A DNA stretch of 64,000 nucleotides from Streptosporangium becharense (GCF_014204985.1 NZ_JACHMP010000001.1:1426001-1490000); one strand, 5' to 3'. Shown: positions 22,387 to 32,276, numbered from the stretch's first letter. The notes: generated from the letters alone by a model not told the origin. Numbers and translations are program-made.

Positions 22387-22815
22387 TCAGCGGTGGAGGT
22401 AGTCGACCAGGTACGCCTTCTCGGTCTCCAGTTCCTCGATGGCGCTCTTGACCACGTCGCCGATGCTCACGATCCCGGCCAGCCCGCCGTCCCGCATGAC
22501 CGGCACGTGCCGGATCCGGTGCGTGGTCATGGTGTGTCGCAGCTCGTCGACGTCGGCGTCGAGAGAGCAGGTGCGGACCTCGGCCGTCATGATGGACGAC
22601 ACCGGGGCGTCCAGCACGCCCGCGCCGCGGTCGTGGAGCCGGCGCACGATGTCACGCTCGGAGACGATGCCGGCGATCGACGAGCCGTCCTCGGACACCA
22701 CCACGGCACCGATGTTGTTGTCCGCCAGGACGGCCAGGAGTTCGGCGACCGTCACGTCGGGACGGACGGTCGTCACCTCGGTTCCCTTGTGCTGCAGAAT
22801 CCTACCGATCAGCAT
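22387..22815 (-). CDS. Two-CBS-domain protein
   Basis: Protein of 142 aa made of a tandem CBS pair (a Bateman module), about 5-60 and 72-130. Each ends with the typical GIVSERDIVR and GIVSIGDVVK turns. Such free-standing pairs bind adenine nucleotides and regulate partner proteins, often in response to energy charge or redox state. The ATG at 22815 has GAGGTGG about eight bases upstream and is preferred to the GTG at 22824. It is monocistronic and not obviously linked to its neighbours. Confidence 0.85.
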   Translation of the reverse strand: MLIGRILQHKGTEVTTVRPDVTVAELLAVLADNNIGAVVVSEDGSSIAGIVSERDIVRRLHDRGAGVLDAPVSSIMTAEVRTCSLDADVDELRHTMTTHRIRHVPVMRDGGLAGIVSIGDVVKSAIEELETEKAYLVDYLHR

Positions 22816-22997
22816 CGACACCACCTCGGTTCACGCCTGCGGGGTATTCATATCCCTTGCCCCGCCGGGCATCCCGCTAAGCGCGGACAGCGGTGGAGCG
22901 TGCGGTCCCGGGCCGTCGCCGGCGCGGAAACCGGTGATCGCCGGGTCGGTGCCGGCCGGGGCGTGCGACCGCCGGGGGCCGGCCCAGCCCGTGACCC

Positions 22998-24197
22998 TCA
23001 GGTCGCCGGCAGCAGCCGCACCGCGTCGAGGGCCAGGGCGAGCTCCACGATGTCCAGGGGACGCGACAGCGAACGGCCGGTGAGCTGCTCGATGCGGCGG
23101 ATGCGGTTGAAGACCGTGTTGCGATGGCAGTACAGCTGCCCGGCGGCGCGTACGGCCGAGCCCTCGCACCGCAGCCACACCTCCAGGGTGCCCAGCAGCA
23201 CCTCCCGGTCGGCCTGGTCGAGGGCGAGGATGGGCCGGAGCACAGCCGCGCTGAGGTGACCGGCCAGCTCCGGCTGGCTGACCACCAGTGCCGCCGGCAG
23301 CCTGTCCTCCAGCCTGACGATCTGCGGCCCCTCCCCCACGCAGGTCCGCAGGGCCAGCTCGGCGAGCCGGCGGGCACGGCCCAGCTCGGCCAGGCCCTCG
23401 ACCACCGGGCTGATCCCCGCGTACCCGGCGACGTGCGGACGCAGCTCACGGGTCAGGTCGTCGGCACCCGCGTCGTGCAGCAGGACCACCGACACCTCGT
23501 CGTCGGGACGCATCCGCCACAGCAGCCGCATCGCCCCCAGGGCGGCCGGTCGCACGGCCTCGTCCCCGTGGTCGGAGCGGCCGGGCAGCCGGGTGACGAC
23601 CACCGCGTACCGGCCGCGTTCGGGCAGGTCCAGCGCGGCGGCCGCGCTGCGGACCAGGGCGGCGTCGGCCCGGTCCCGCAGGAGCGCGTCGAGCAGCGAC
23701 TGCACCCGCTCGGCTGTGCGGCCGAACATCTCCGCCTCCCGCCTGCGGTAGGCGTCCGCGGCGGCGATGGCCTGCCGGTCGATGGCGTGCCACACCTTGG
23801 TGGCGCTGCGGGTCAGCACCGGCAGGTTCTCCAGCTCCTCCTCGGTGACCACGTCGATGAGGGCGTCCCACATCACCTCGGCGGAGAGCCGGTAGCTGCG
23901 CAGCAGCGAGTCCATGGGCAGGCCCTGCTCCGCTCTGCGCCGCGCCGTCTTCTCCGCCTGCGGCACGTCGCGCCGCTCGGACCGGGGCAGCAGGATCGCG
24001 CCGATGCCGTGGTGCATGGCGTCGTAGACGCTCTGCCAGTGGTCGTCGGTGGGCACCATCCGGCGGTACGCCTCGTCGGTGTCGCGGATCTTCGCGGTGA
24101 GCTCGTCGGCCAGCTCGGGGAGCCGTCCCATCAGCCGCTGGGCGGCCAGACGCATGATCCTGCGCACTTCTTCCTCGGTGACGTCGCGAGTCCCCAT
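22998..24197 (-). CDS. PucR-family transcriptional regulator
   Basis: Protein of 399 aa. The N-terminal three quarters form a sensor region with an RsbRD-like helical part (about 10-160) and a GGDEF-like middle domain. The C-terminus has the PucR helix-turn-helix [19 protein letters not shown] (about 357-375). The family activates or represses purine, amino acid or other catabolic genes in response to substrate. It is divergent from the five-gene amino-acid-type importer at 24383, which is its most likely target. An inverted repeat at 24263-24300 lies between them. Confidence 0.85.
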   Translation of the reverse strand: MGTRDVTEEEVRRIMRLAAQRLMGRLPELADELTAKIRDTDEAYRRMVPTDDHWQSVYDAMHHGIGAILLPRSERRDVPQAEKTARRRAEQGLPMDSLLRSYRLSAEVMWDALIDVVTEEELENLPVLTRSATKVWHAIDRQAIAAADAYRRREAEMFGRTAERVQSLLDALLRDRADAALVRSAAAALDLPERGRYAVVVTRLPGRSDHGDEAVRPAALGAMRLLWRMRPDDEVSVVLLHDAGADDLTRELRPHVAGYAGISPVVEGLAELGRARRLAELALRTCVGEGPQIVRLEDRLPAALVVSQPELAGHLSAAVLRPILALDQADREVLLGTLEVWLRCEGSAVRAAGQLYCHRNTVFNRIRRIEQLTGRSLSRPLDIVELALALDAVRLLPAT

Positions 24198-24262
24198 CCG
24201 GTGATGGTGTCAGCGCGACCAGCACCGGAACAAGGTTCTGTTATGTTTCGTGACCCTCGGCT

Positions 24263-24300
24263 GTGCCCGCGCACAACCAGCGCACGCCCGGCGTGGGCAC
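24263..24300. promoter_or_regulatory. Inverted repeat between pucR-type gene and liv-type operon
   Basis: GTGCCCGCGC (24263-24272) and GCGTGGGCAC (24291-24300) are inverted repeats matching at nine of ten positions with an 18-base spacer. The location in the 185-base divergent region suggests an operator for the PucR-type regulator. Confidence 0.35.
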
Positions 24301-24382
24301 CCGCCCCGACTTCACCGGGCCCCCTGGACGCCGGTGAACCACCTGGGTTGGGTGCGGTCATCGGCTCTCAGGAGGCATACAC

Positions 24383-25261
24383 ATGGACGTGCACGACCCT
24401 CGCCCCCCCGAGGGCTCCGGGCTGATCGTCAGGGACCTGGCGGTGAGCTACGGCCCGGTCGCCGCCCTGCGGGGGGTGTCGCTGGAGGTTCCGCGCGGCT
24501 CGATCGTCACCGTGCTCGGCGGCAACGGGGCGGGCAAGTCCACCCTGCTGCGCGCCGTGTCGGGCACGCTCGGCTTCCACCGGGGCGGGGTGACCGCGGG
24601 TGAGGTCCGCTTCGACGGGGCGAGACTGTCCGGGACGGCCGCCTCGTCCGTCGTGGCCGCCGGCGTCGTCCAGGTCCCCGAGGGCCGCCGGGTGTTCGCA
24701 CGGATGACGGTCGAGGAGAACCTGCGGGCCGGCGCGCTCGGCGCGCGCGACCGGCGGGCGGCGGCCGAGTCCAGGGACCGCGTGCTGACGCTCTTCCCGG
24801 TGCTGGCCGAACGTGCCCGGCAGCGCGCGGGCCTGCTGTCCGGGGGCGAGCAGCAGATGCTCGCCATCGGCCGCGCTCTGATGGCCCGGCCGAGGATGCT
24901 CCTGCTGGACGAGCCCACCCTGGGCCTGGCCCCGATGATGGCGGCCAGGATCGCCGAGACCGTCCGCGAGATCAACGGCCAGGGCACGACGGTCCTCCTG
25001 GTGGAGCAGAACGCCGCGATGGCGCTGTCCCTGGCCTCCCACGCGTACGTGCTGGAGGTGGGCGAGGTGGTGCTGTCCGGCCCGGCCGGCGAGCTCGCCG
25101 CCAGCGACGAGGTACGCCGCCGCTACCTGGGCGTCGAGGACGACGGCGACGACGGGAACGGCGGGGGTGGGGACGGCGGACCGGCCGCGCGCACCTCGGG
25201 CGGTGCCCGCCGGGACCTTTCGGCGTCCCCGCGACCGGTCCTGGCGAGGTGGTCGGCGTGA
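24383..25261 (+). CDS. livF: ABC transporter ATP-binding protein, LivF type
   Basis: Protein of 292 aa. Walker A GGNGAGKST (about 46-54), the LivF-type VPEGRRVFARMTVEENL (about 97-113), signature LLSGGEQQML, Walker B MLLLDEPTLGLAP and switch LLVEQNAAMAL are intact. A charged, glycine-rich tail of about 45 residues follows the normal end. AGGAGG precedes the ATG by seven bases. It energises uptake with LivG. Substrate class is inferred from family only: branched-chain or other amino acids, and related systems carry urea or amides. Confidence 0.9.
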   Translation: MDVHDPRPPEGSGLIVRDLAVSYGPVAALRGVSLEVPRGSIVTVLGGNGAGKSTLLRAVSGTLGFHRGGVTAGEVRFDGARLSGTAASSVVAAGVVQVPEGRRVFARMTVEENLRAGALGARDRRAAAESRDRVLTLFPVLAERARQRAGLLSGGEQQMLAIGRALMARPRMLLLDEPTLGLAPMMAARIAETVREINGQGTTVLLVEQNAAMALSLASHAYVLEVGEVVLSGPAGELAASDEVRRRYLGVEDDGDDGNGGGGDGGPAARTSGGARRDLSASPRPVLARWSA

Positions 25262-26088
25262 GCACGACATACCAACCAGGCGGTATGGACATCTCCGTCC
25301 CCCGGCTGGAGGTCCGGGACGTCACCGTGCGCTTCGCCGGCCTCACCGCGCTGGACGCGGTCGGCTTCACCGTCGAACCGGGCAGCCTGCACGCGGTGAT
25401 CGGGCCCAACGGGGCGGGCAAGTCGACCTGCTTCAACGTCCTGTCGGGCGTCTACCGCGCCTCGGCGGGCAGCGTACGGTTCGGCGACGCGGAACTGACC
25501 GCCCTCGCCCCGCACCGCATCGCCGCGCTCGGCGTGGCGCGCACCTTCCAGAACATCGCCCTCTCCCCCCACCTGTCGGTGCGTGACAACCTGATGCTCG
25601 GCCGGCACCGGCTGACCCGGGCGGGGTTCCTGGCGGCCGGGCTACGGCTGCCGTCCGCCCGGCGCGAGGCCGCCGCGCACGGCGAGCGGGTCGCCGAGAT
25701 CGCGGCGTTCGTCGGAATCGCCGGTCGGCTGGCCACCCCCGTCGGGCTGCTGCCGTACGGGGTGCAGAAACGGGTGGAGCTGGCGCGGGCACTGTGCATG
25801 GAGCCGCGGCTGCTGCTGCTCGACGAGCCCGTGGCCGGCATGAACGGCGGCGAGCGGCGCGACATGGCCGAGCTCGTCGTCGCGGTGCGGGAGAGCCTCG
25901 GCATCTCGATCCTGCTGGTCGAGCACGACATGGGGATGGTCATGCGCCTGGCCGACACCGTGACGGTCCTGGACTTCGGCCGGCGCATCGCCGGCGGGCC
26001 GCCCGGCGAGGTCCAGCGCGACCCCGAGGTCGTCCGCGCCTACCTGGGCGCCGCGGCCGAGGACGGCACCCGGGAGAACGCATCATGA
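25258..26088 (+). CDS. livG: ABC transporter ATP-binding protein, LivG type
   Basis: Protein of 276 aa. Walker A GPNGAGKST (about 48-56), ARTFQNIALSPHLSV (about 94-108, LivG-specific), the degenerate signature LLPYGVQKRVELARAL and Walker B LLLLDEPVAGMN, all as in LivG. The GTG at 25258 overlaps the livF stop by four bases. An ATG at 25285 would give a protein nine residues shorter at the N-terminus. A short inverted repeat, CATACC...GGTATG (25268-25287), falls inside these first codons. Confidence 0.9.
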   Translation: MSTTYQPGGMDISVPRLEVRDVTVRFAGLTALDAVGFTVEPGSLHAVIGPNGAGKSTCFNVLSGVYRASAGSVRFGDAELTALAPHRIAALGVARTFQNIALSPHLSVRDNLMLGRHRLTRAGFLAAGLRLPSARREAAAHGERVAEIAAFVGIAGRLATPVGLLPYGVQKRVELARALCMEPRLLLLDEPVAGMNGGERRDMAELVVAVRESLGISILLVEHDMGMVMRLADTVTVLDFGRRIAGGPPGEVQRDPEVVRAYLGAAAEDGTRENAS

Positions 26089-26975
26089 TCACTTTCCTCG
26101 AGCTCCTGGCGAACGGGCTCTCCGTCGGAGCCGTCTACGCACTGATCGCGCTCGGCTTCGTCATCATCTTCAAGGCCACCGAGGTGGTGAACTTCGCGCA
26201 CGCCTCGCTGCTGCTGGTCGGCGGCTACGTGGTCGCCAGGGCTCACCCGTCCGTCGGCTTCTGGGCGGCCCTGGCGCTGGGCGTCGCCGCGGCGGCCGTC
26301 GTGGGTGCGCTGATCGAGTTCTTGGTCATCCGGCGGGCGAAGGTCTCCTCGCACGGCGTCCTCGCGATCGTGACGATCGGCGTCGACATCGTGCTGACGA
26401 CCGAGCTCACCCGCCGGATAGGCACCGAGGTGCTCGCCCTGGGCGACCCGTGGCGCGACCGGGTGCTGCACCTGGGACCGGTCGCCATCGCGCAGACCCG
26501 CGTGGTCGCGCTGGCGGTGGCGGTGGTCCTCATCGCCGCGTTCCTGCTGGCGTTCAAGTACACCGGCTGGGGCGTCGCCATGCGCGCCACCGCGGAGGAC
26601 CCCGAGACCGCCGCCCTGATGGGCGTGCGGCGCGAACGGGTCTCCATGGGGGCCTGGGCGGTCGCCGGGGCGCTCGCCGCCGTGGCCGCCCTGTTCCTGT
26701 GCGTCTTCCCCACCCCCGGGCTGGACCGCAGCACGACCTTCGCCGCGATGAAGGCGTTCCCCGCGGCGATCCTCGGCGGGCTCGACTCCACCACGGGAGC
26801 GCTGGCCGGCGGGCTGATCATCGGGGTCGTCGAGGCCATGATGAGCGGCTACCAGAACGACCTGGCCTTCCTCGGCAGGGGCATCGGCGACGTCGCGCCG
26901 TTCCTCGTGATGATCGTGGTCCTGCTCATCCGCCCCGCGGGGCTGTTCGGGACGAGGGAGCTGGCACGTGTCTAA
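26085..26975 (+). CDS. livH: ABC transporter permease, LivH type
   Basis: Protein of 296 aa with about eight membrane helices. It begins FLELLANGLSVGAVYALIAL, the usual LivH start, and holds the ATPase-contact region RATAEDPETAALMGVRRERV (about 167-186). The ATG overlaps the livG stop by four bases and the end overlaps livM by eight. It forms the channel together with LivM. Confidence 0.9.
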   Translation: MITFLELLANGLSVGAVYALIALGFVIIFKATEVVNFAHASLLLVGGYVVARAHPSVGFWAALALGVAAAAVVGALIEFLVIRRAKVSSHGVLAIVTIGVDIVLTTELTRRIGTEVLALGDPWRDRVLHLGPVAIAQTRVVALAVAVVLIAAFLLAFKYTGWGVAMRATAEDPETAALMGVRRERVSMGAWAVAGALAAVAALFLCVFPTPGLDRSTTFAAMKAFPAAILGGLDSTTGALAGGLIIGVVEAMMSGYQNDLAFLGRGIGDVAPFLVMIVVLLIRPAGLFGTRELARV

Positions 26976-28083
26976 GAAGGTCATCCTCTGCTGCGCCGCC
27001 CTGGTCGCCGCGGTCGCGGTGCCGTTCTACCTGGAGGGCTTCTGGCTGCAGGCCGGGCTGTTCGCGATGTCGGCGGCGATCGGGGCGATCGGCATCAACC
27101 TGCTGACCGGGGCGACCGGCCAGCTGTCCATGGGACACGCGTTCTTCCTGGCCGTCGGCGCCTACTCCTACGTCTACTTCGCCGCCGAGCCCGAAGGCGG
27201 CGCGCACGGCCTGGGCGGCCTCGGCCTGCCCGCCCCCCTGGCGGCGCTGCTCGCGGTGCTCGCCGCGGGCGTGGCCGGCGGGCTGTTCAGCCCCATCGCG
27301 GGGCGCCTGAAAGGCGCCTACCTCGGCATCGCCACCCTCGCGCTGATCTTCCTCGGTCAGCACGTGCTGTTCAACGCCGAACCGGTGACCGGTGGCTACA
27401 ACGGGCGGGCAGTGCCACCGATGGAGCTGTTCGGGTTCGTCTTCGCCGACTCCCCGGAGCTGGTGGTGGCCCAGGTGCCGTTCGGCGCGCTGGAACGGCT
27501 GTGGTTCCTCGGGATCGCCCTGCTGGCCGGTGCCGCGCTGTTCGCCCGGGGGGTGCTGCGAGGCCGTCCCGGGCGGGCCATGAACACCATCCGCGACCAC
27601 GAGATCGCCGCCGGGGTGATGGGCGTGCCCGTGGCCCGCTACCGGGCCGGGGTGTTCGTGCTGTCGTCCATGTACGGCGGGCTGGCCGGGGTCCTGATCG
27701 CCCTGGTCTTCCAGCGCACCGTCCCGGACTACTTCGGCCTGCTGCTCTCTCTCGACTACCTGGCGATGATCGTCATCGGCGGGCTCGGCTCGGTCGCGGG
27801 TGCGGTGACCGGAGCGGTCTTCATCTCGATGCTGCCCCAGTTGCTCAGCCGCTACAGCGACGCCCTGCCGCTGGTGGCCGAGCCCGGCTCCGGCGGGGTG
27901 ACGCCCGCCGAGGCCGCGCGGCTCCTGTACGGGGCCGCCGTCGTCGTCACCGTCCTCTTCCTGCCCGGCGGGCTGGCCGGCCTCGCCGCCCGGCTCCGCC
28001 AGGCCACCACCCGCCGCGCCGCCTCCCCGGCCGGGCACCCGGCCTCGCTCTCCCCCTCTCCCGCCCCCGACGCAAGGAACTGA
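26968..28083 (+). CDS. livM: ABC transporter permease, LivM type
   Basis: Protein of 371 aa with nine or ten hydrophobic segments. GINLLTGATGQLSMGHAFFL (about 43-62) and the contact loop MNTIRDHEIAAGVMGV (about 205-220) identify LivM. The C-terminal 30 residues are a Ser/Pro/Ala-rich tail. The GTG lies inside the end of livH. It is followed four bases later by the substrate-binding lipoprotein gene. Confidence 0.9.
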   Translation: MSKKVILCCAALVAAVAVPFYLEGFWLQAGLFAMSAAIGAIGINLLTGATGQLSMGHAFFLAVGAYSYVYFAAEPEGGAHGLGGLGLPAPLAALLAVLAAGVAGGLFSPIAGRLKGAYLGIATLALIFLGQHVLFNAEPVTGGYNGRAVPPMELFGFVFADSPELVVAQVPFGALERLWFLGIALLAGAALFARGVLRGRPGRAMNTIRDHEIAAGVMGVPVARYRAGVFVLSSMYGGLAGVLIALVFQRTVPDYFGLLLSLDYLAMIVIGGLGSVAGAVTGAVFISMLPQLLSRYSDALPLVAEPGSGGVTPAEAARLLYGAAVVVTVLFLPGGLAGLAARLRQATTRRAASPAGHPASLSPSPAPDARN

Positions 28084-28087
28084 TGAC

Positions 28088-29362
28088 ATGTCGATCCCCC
28101 GAAATCCGGCCCGCCGGATCGCCGCGTTCGCCGTCCTGGCCCTGGCCCTGGCCGGATGCGCCAGCCAGAAGGCCACCGGAGGCGCGGCCGACCCCTCCGC
28201 CGTCGGCGGGGACGGCGTGAAGACCGGCCCCGGCGTCACCGCCGACAAGATCTCCATCGGTCTCATGACCGACCTCACCGGCCCGTACGCCTCCTTCGGC
28301 AAGAGCCTCACCCAGGCGCAGCAGCTCTACTTCGAGCAGACCAACGCCGCCGGCGGCGTGTGCGGACGGCAACTGGAGGCCGTGGTGCGCGACCACGGGT
28401 ACGACGCGCAGAAGGCCGTGGCCGCCTACACCGAGATCGGCCCCAAGGTGGTGGCGCTGGCCCACGTGGTGGGGTCGCCCATGGTCAACGCGATCAAGCA
28501 GCGCATCGAGACCGACCAGATGCTCACCATCCCGCAGGCATGGGCGACCGGACTGCTCGGCAGCAAGCCCATCCAGGTCACCGCGACCACCTACGACATC
28601 GACATGATCAACGGGGTGGACTTCCTGGCCAAGGAGAAGGGGATCAAGTCCGGGGACAAGATCGGGCACCTGTACTTCGAGGGCGACTACGGCGAGAGCG
28701 CGCTGAACGGCTCCAAGTACGCCGCGGAGAAGCTCGGCCTGAAGATCGTGGAGCAGAAGATCAAGGCCACCGACCAGGACATGAGCGCTCAGGTGGCCGC
28801 CTTCAAGGCCGAAGGCGTCAAGGCCGTGCTGGTCTCGGTCGGCCCCAAGCAGACCGCCTCGCTCGTCGGCGTCTCCCTCGCCAAGGGCATGGACGTGCCG
28901 TTCGTCGGCAGCAACTCCGCCTACTCCCCGCAGTTGCTGCCCACCCCGGCCGGGCCCGCGCTGCTGAAGGACTTCTACTACATGACGGGCGGCGCCCCGA
29001 TCAGCTCCGACCGGCCCGCCATGAAGAAACTGGCCGCCGACTATGCGGCGAAATACCCGGACACGCCCATCGACAGCGGCGTCTCCTCCGGCTACGCGGC
29101 GGCGGCGATCGTCGTCGACGCGCTCAAGAAGGCCTGCGAGGGCAAGGACCTCACCCGGGCCGGCGTGGTCGGCGCACACCGCAGCCAGTCCGCGTGGGGC
29201 GAGCAGTTCGGCACGACGATGGACTTCACCCGGTTCGACAAGCCCGCCTCGCTGCTGTCCTACGTCGCCAAACCCGACAAGGCCGCCCTGGGCGGCGCGG
29301 TGATCTTCAAGGAGGCCGCCGCGTCCGACCTGGCCAAGGAGTACCAGGTTCCGGTCGGCTGA
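28088..29362 (+). CDS. ABC transporter substrate-binding lipoprotein, Leu/Ile/Val (Peripla_BP_6) family
   Basis: Protein of 424 aa. The signal peptide ends in LALAGC (lipidated cysteine about 22). The mature part starts with a Gly/Ala-rich linker and then KISIGLMTDLTGPYASFGKS (about 55-74), the ligand-pocket strand of the type I periplasmic-binding fold. VVALAHVVGSPMVNAIK and FEGDYGESALNGSKYA further support this. It should capture the solute for LivFGHM. Being last in the operon is unusual but not rare. A hairpin follows at 29375-29409. Confidence 0.9.
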   Translation: MSIPRNPARRIAAFAVLALALAGCASQKATGGAADPSAVGGDGVKTGPGVTADKISIGLMTDLTGPYASFGKSLTQAQQLYFEQTNAAGGVCGRQLEAVVRDHGYDAQKAVAAYTEIGPKVVALAHVVGSPMVNAIKQRIETDQMLTIPQAWATGLLGSKPIQVTATTYDIDMINGVDFLAKEKGIKSGDKIGHLYFEGDYGESALNGSKYAAEKLGLKIVEQKIKATDQDMSAQVAAFKAEGVKAVLVSVGPKQTASLVGVSLAKGMDVPFVGSNSAYSPQLLPTPAGPALLKDFYYMTGGAPISSDRPAMKKLAADYAAKYPDTPIDSGVSSGYAAAAIVVDALKKACEGKDLTRAGVVGAHRSQSAWGEQFGTTMDFTRFDKPASLLSYVAKPDKAALGGAVIFKEAAASDLAKEYQVPVG

Positions 29363-29374
29363 GCATCGGTCCGA

Positions 29375-29409
29375 GGTGCGGCCCGCGTCCGGAGGATGCG
29401 AGCCGCACC
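29375..29409. terminator. Hairpin after the liv-type operon
   Basis: GGTGCGGC (29375-29382) pairs with GCCGCACC (29402-29409), and three further pairs can form inside after one mismatch. It lies 13 bases after the stop of the binding-protein gene. Confidence 0.5.
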
Positions 29410-29462
29410 ACCCCGAGATAGCGTGTGAAATACCACAAGCACCTATCGTTCCCGGGACCACG

Positions 29463-30878
29463 ATGACCGAGAAACTGAACACCGGCAGCCACGACCTTCC
29501 GGTGTCCGACGCCCTCGCCGCGTTCATGAGCACCGGCTGGGCCGACACGCACCGCGACGACCTGGCGCCCCTCCCCCAGGCCGCCTACACCGCCAAACGC
29601 CGCACCGCGCTCGCCGCCCGCTTCCCCGGCGAACGGCTCGTCATCCCGTCCGGCACGCTCAAGGCACGCAGCAACGACGACGACTACCGGTTCCGGGCAC
29701 ACAGCGCGTTCGCCTACCTCACCGGCGCCCAGGAACCCGACCACGTCCTGGTCGTCGAGCCCTCCGGCGAGGCCACGCTGTTCCTGCGTCCGCGCTCACC
29801 CCGTTCCGCACCCGGCACGGCCGGGCAGGAGTTCTACCGCGACCGCCGCTACGGCGAGTTCTGGGTGGGCCGCCGCGCCGACCTGGCCGAGGCCGAGACG
29901 CTGTACCAGATCGACTGCGCGCCGATCGACCGCTTGGACGGGGTGCTCGGCGGGCCCGCGCGGGTCCTGCGCGGGGTCGACGCCTCGGTGGACGCGCGGA
30001 TCACGCCCCACGACGGCGACGCGGAGCTGGAGTCGTTCCTCTCCGAGATGCGACTGGTGAAGGACGAGTGGGAGATCGCCGAGCTGCAGTTCGCGGTCGA
30101 CGCGACCACCCGCGGCTTCGAGGACGTGGTGCGGGCCCTGCCGGCCGCCCTCGGCCACCGGCGCGGCGAGCGCTACCTGGAGGGGGTCTTCGGCCTGCGT
30201 TCCCGCTTGGAGGGCAACGCCGTCGGGTACCAGAGCATCGTGGCCTCCGGCGCCAACGCGTGTGTGCTGCACTGGATCCGCAACGACGCAAGGCTGAACG
30301 AGGACGAGCTGCTGCTCCTCGACGCCGGCGTGGAGACCGACCACCTCTACACCGCCGACATCACCAGGACCCTGCCGCTGTCCGGGCGGTTCACCCCGAT
30401 CCAGCGGCAGGTCTACGAGCTGGTCTACGAGGCCCAGGACGCGGCCATCGCCACCCTGCGGCCTGGCGCCAGCTTCCGTGACTTCCACCGCACGGCCATG
30501 CGGGTCATCGCGGAGGGCCTGCACGACTGGGGTGTGCTGAAGATCGGCGTCGACGAGGCGATGGAACCCGGAAACGGCCTGTACCGGCGCTACACCCTGT
30601 GCAGCAGCGGCCACATGCTCGGCCTCGACGTGCACGACTGCGCGCGCGCACGGGCGGAGACCTACCTGGACGGGGTGCTGGAGGAAGGACAGGTGCTCAC
30701 CGTCGAGCCCGGCCTCTACCTGCAGCCCGACGACCTGACCCTCCCCCCGGAGCTGCGCGGCATCGGCGTGCGCATCGAGGACGACCTCGTCATCACCGCC
30801 GACGGGGCCCGCCTCATGTCGTCCGGCCTGCCACGCCACCCGGACGAGGTCGAGGGGTGGATGGCCGCGCTGCGTTGA
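29463..30878 (+). CDS. M24 family aminopeptidase (Xaa-Pro aminopeptidase, PepP-like)
   Basis: Protein of 471 aa. An N-terminal aminopeptidase-P domain (about 40-175) is followed by the pita-bread catalytic domain. The five metal ligands are visible: aspartates in LLLLDAGVE and TADITRT, histidine in SSGHMLGLDVHD, glutamates in TVEPGLYL and VRIEDDLV. It removes N-terminal residues that precede proline, using two manganese or zinc ions. The ATG at 29463 starts a well-conserved N-terminus. No signal peptide is seen, so it is cytoplasmic. It follows the amino-acid-type importer and may help use peptides. Confidence 0.9.
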   Translation: MTEKLNTGSHDLPVSDALAAFMSTGWADTHRDDLAPLPQAAYTAKRRTALAARFPGERLVIPSGTLKARSNDDDYRFRAHSAFAYLTGAQEPDHVLVVEPSGEATLFLRPRSPRSAPGTAGQEFYRDRRYGEFWVGRRADLAEAETLYQIDCAPIDRLDGVLGGPARVLRGVDASVDARITPHDGDAELESFLSEMRLVKDEWEIAELQFAVDATTRGFEDVVRALPAALGHRRGERYLEGVFGLRSRLEGNAVGYQSIVASGANACVLHWIRNDARLNEDELLLLDAGVETDHLYTADITRTLPLSGRFTPIQRQVYELVYEAQDAAIATLRPGASFRDFHRTAMRVIAEGLHDWGVLKIGVDEAMEPGNGLYRRYTLCSSGHMLGLDVHDCARARAETYLDGVLEEGQVLTVEPGLYLQPDDLTLPPELRGIGVRIEDDLVITADGARLMSSGLPRHPDEVEGWMAALR

Positions 30879-30965
30879 CGGCGGGGAGGGGCCGGGGCGA
30901 CCTGTCGCCGTGCCTGCACGGCCTGTCACGGGGGGACGGCCGTCTTCTGGGGTAAGTTCTGAGCC

Positions 30966-31520
30966 ATGAGCCTGAAGCAAGCCCCGCCCGGCGAGCGGAG
31001 TGGCCGGCCGGGGAGCACCTCCACCCGCGCGACGAGCGAAAGCGGTGAGCAAGCGGTGAACGACGGGTCTCCCCGCTGGTTGTCGTCAGTGGAGCAGCGG
31101 GCATGGCGCACACACCTGGCGGCGCACAAGCTCCTGGAGCACAGGCTCGACCGTGAGCTCCAGGCTTTCGGGCTCTCCGTGAACGACTACGAGATCCTGG
31201 TGAACCTGTCGGAGACCCCCGGCCACCGCATGCGCATGAGCGACCTCGCGGACGCCACGATCCAGTCACGCAGCCGCCTGTCGCACCAGATCTCCCGCAT
31301 GGAGACGGCCGGTCTGGTGGTGCGGGAGACCTGCGCCGACGACCGGCGCGGCACCTTCGCCGTCCTCACCGACCACGGCTGGGCCACCATCCAGAAGGTC
31401 GCCCCGCACCACGTGGCCAGCGTCCGCCGGCACTTCATCGACCTGCTCACCGACGATCAGCTCCAAGAGCTGGAAACGGCCTACACGCCCGTGGTGGAGC
31501 ACCTCAAAAGCCTGCGCTGA
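30966..31520 (+). CDS. MarR-family transcriptional regulator
   Basis: Protein of 184 aa. A disordered N-terminal tail of about 35 residues precedes a normal MarR winged helix. NDYEILVNLSETPGHRMRMS (about 74-93), recognition helix SRSRLSHQISRMETAGL and wing CADDRRGTFAVLTDHG are clear. The tail is unusual; a GTG at 31056 would remove it and give a protein closer to the standard 150 residues. The target is unknown: it stands 87 bases after the aminopeptidase and 75 before the lipoprotein gene. Confidence 0.85.
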   Translation: MSLKQAPPGERSGRPGSTSTRATSESGEQAVNDGSPRWLSSVEQRAWRTHLAAHKLLEHRLDRELQAFGLSVNDYEILVNLSETPGHRMRMSDLADATIQSRSRLSHQISRMETAGLVVRETCADDRRGTFAVLTDHGWATIQKVAPHHVASVRRHFIDLLTDDQLQELETAYTPVVEHLKSLR

Positions 31521-31595
31521 GGGAAACGCGCTCCGACGCGAAACCGATACCGCGACTTCGCCGGTAATAGACCGACCGGTAGCTACGATCCGCCC

Positions 31596-32276
31596 ATGTC
31601 CCCTCGCCGGATCTTCATCGCCGCGGTGATCACCGCCCTCTCCATGGTCACCGCGTGCAGCGGCGACGGAGCCTCCAACCCGGGCGCGGCTCTGCCCAGC
31701 GGTCCCGAGCTGGTGAAGAAGGCCGCGGAGGCGATGCGGACGGTCAAATCCGCCGCCTTCTCGATGGAGACGGAAGGCACCCCTCCGGTCCAGGTCAAGA
31801 AGGCCGACGGCCGCCTGAACGAGACCGGTGACGGCGACGGCACCATCCAGGTCGACGTGCTCGGCAACCTTCAGGAGATCAGCTTCGTGCTGATCGGTGA
31901 CACCGTGCACTTCAAGGGCGTCACCGGGGGGTTCCAGAAGATGACCCGCAGCCAGCTGGCCGCCATCTACGACCCGTCCGTCATCCTCAATCCGGACCGG
32001 GGGGTGGTGCAGCTGCTGACGAACGCGCTGGATCCGAAGGCGGAGGCGGCGGAGAAGGTCGGTGGCGTCGACGCCTACCGGGTCTCGGCCACCCTCTCCC
32101 GGCAGGTGCTCGCGACGATGGTGCCCGGCCTCGGCCAGGACGTCACCGGCAAGCTCTGGATCGACAAGGCCACGAACCGCCTGCTGAAGGCGGACCTGCC
32201 GTTGACCGGCGGCAAGGTGCTGGTCTCCTTCAGCGACTACGACGTGCCGGTCCAGGTGACCGCGCCGGCGGAGTGA
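31596..32276 (+). CDS. lprG: LppX/LprAFG-family lipoprotein
   Basis: Protein of 226 aa. A lipoprotein signal ends at SMVTAC (cysteine about 21). The mature domain matches the LppX/LprAFG fold, with [16 protein letters not shown] near the start, [16 protein letters not shown] in the middle and [17 protein letters not shown] near the end. LprG of mycobacteria binds triacylated lipids in a hydrophobic pocket and works with an MFS exporter. Here an MFS gene follows with a four-base overlap, the same pairing, which supports the symbol. Confidence 0.85.
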   Translation: MSPRRIFIAAVITALSMVTACSGDGASNPGAALPSGPELVKKAAEAMRTVKSAAFSMETEGTPPVQVKKADGRLNETGDGDGTIQVDVLGNLQEISFVLIGDTVHFKGVTGGFQKMTRSQLAAIYDPSVILNPDRGVVQLLTNALDPKAEAAEKVGGVDAYRVSATLSRQVLATMVPGLGQDVTGKLWIDKATNRLLKADLPLTGGKVLVSFSDYDVPVQVTAPAE

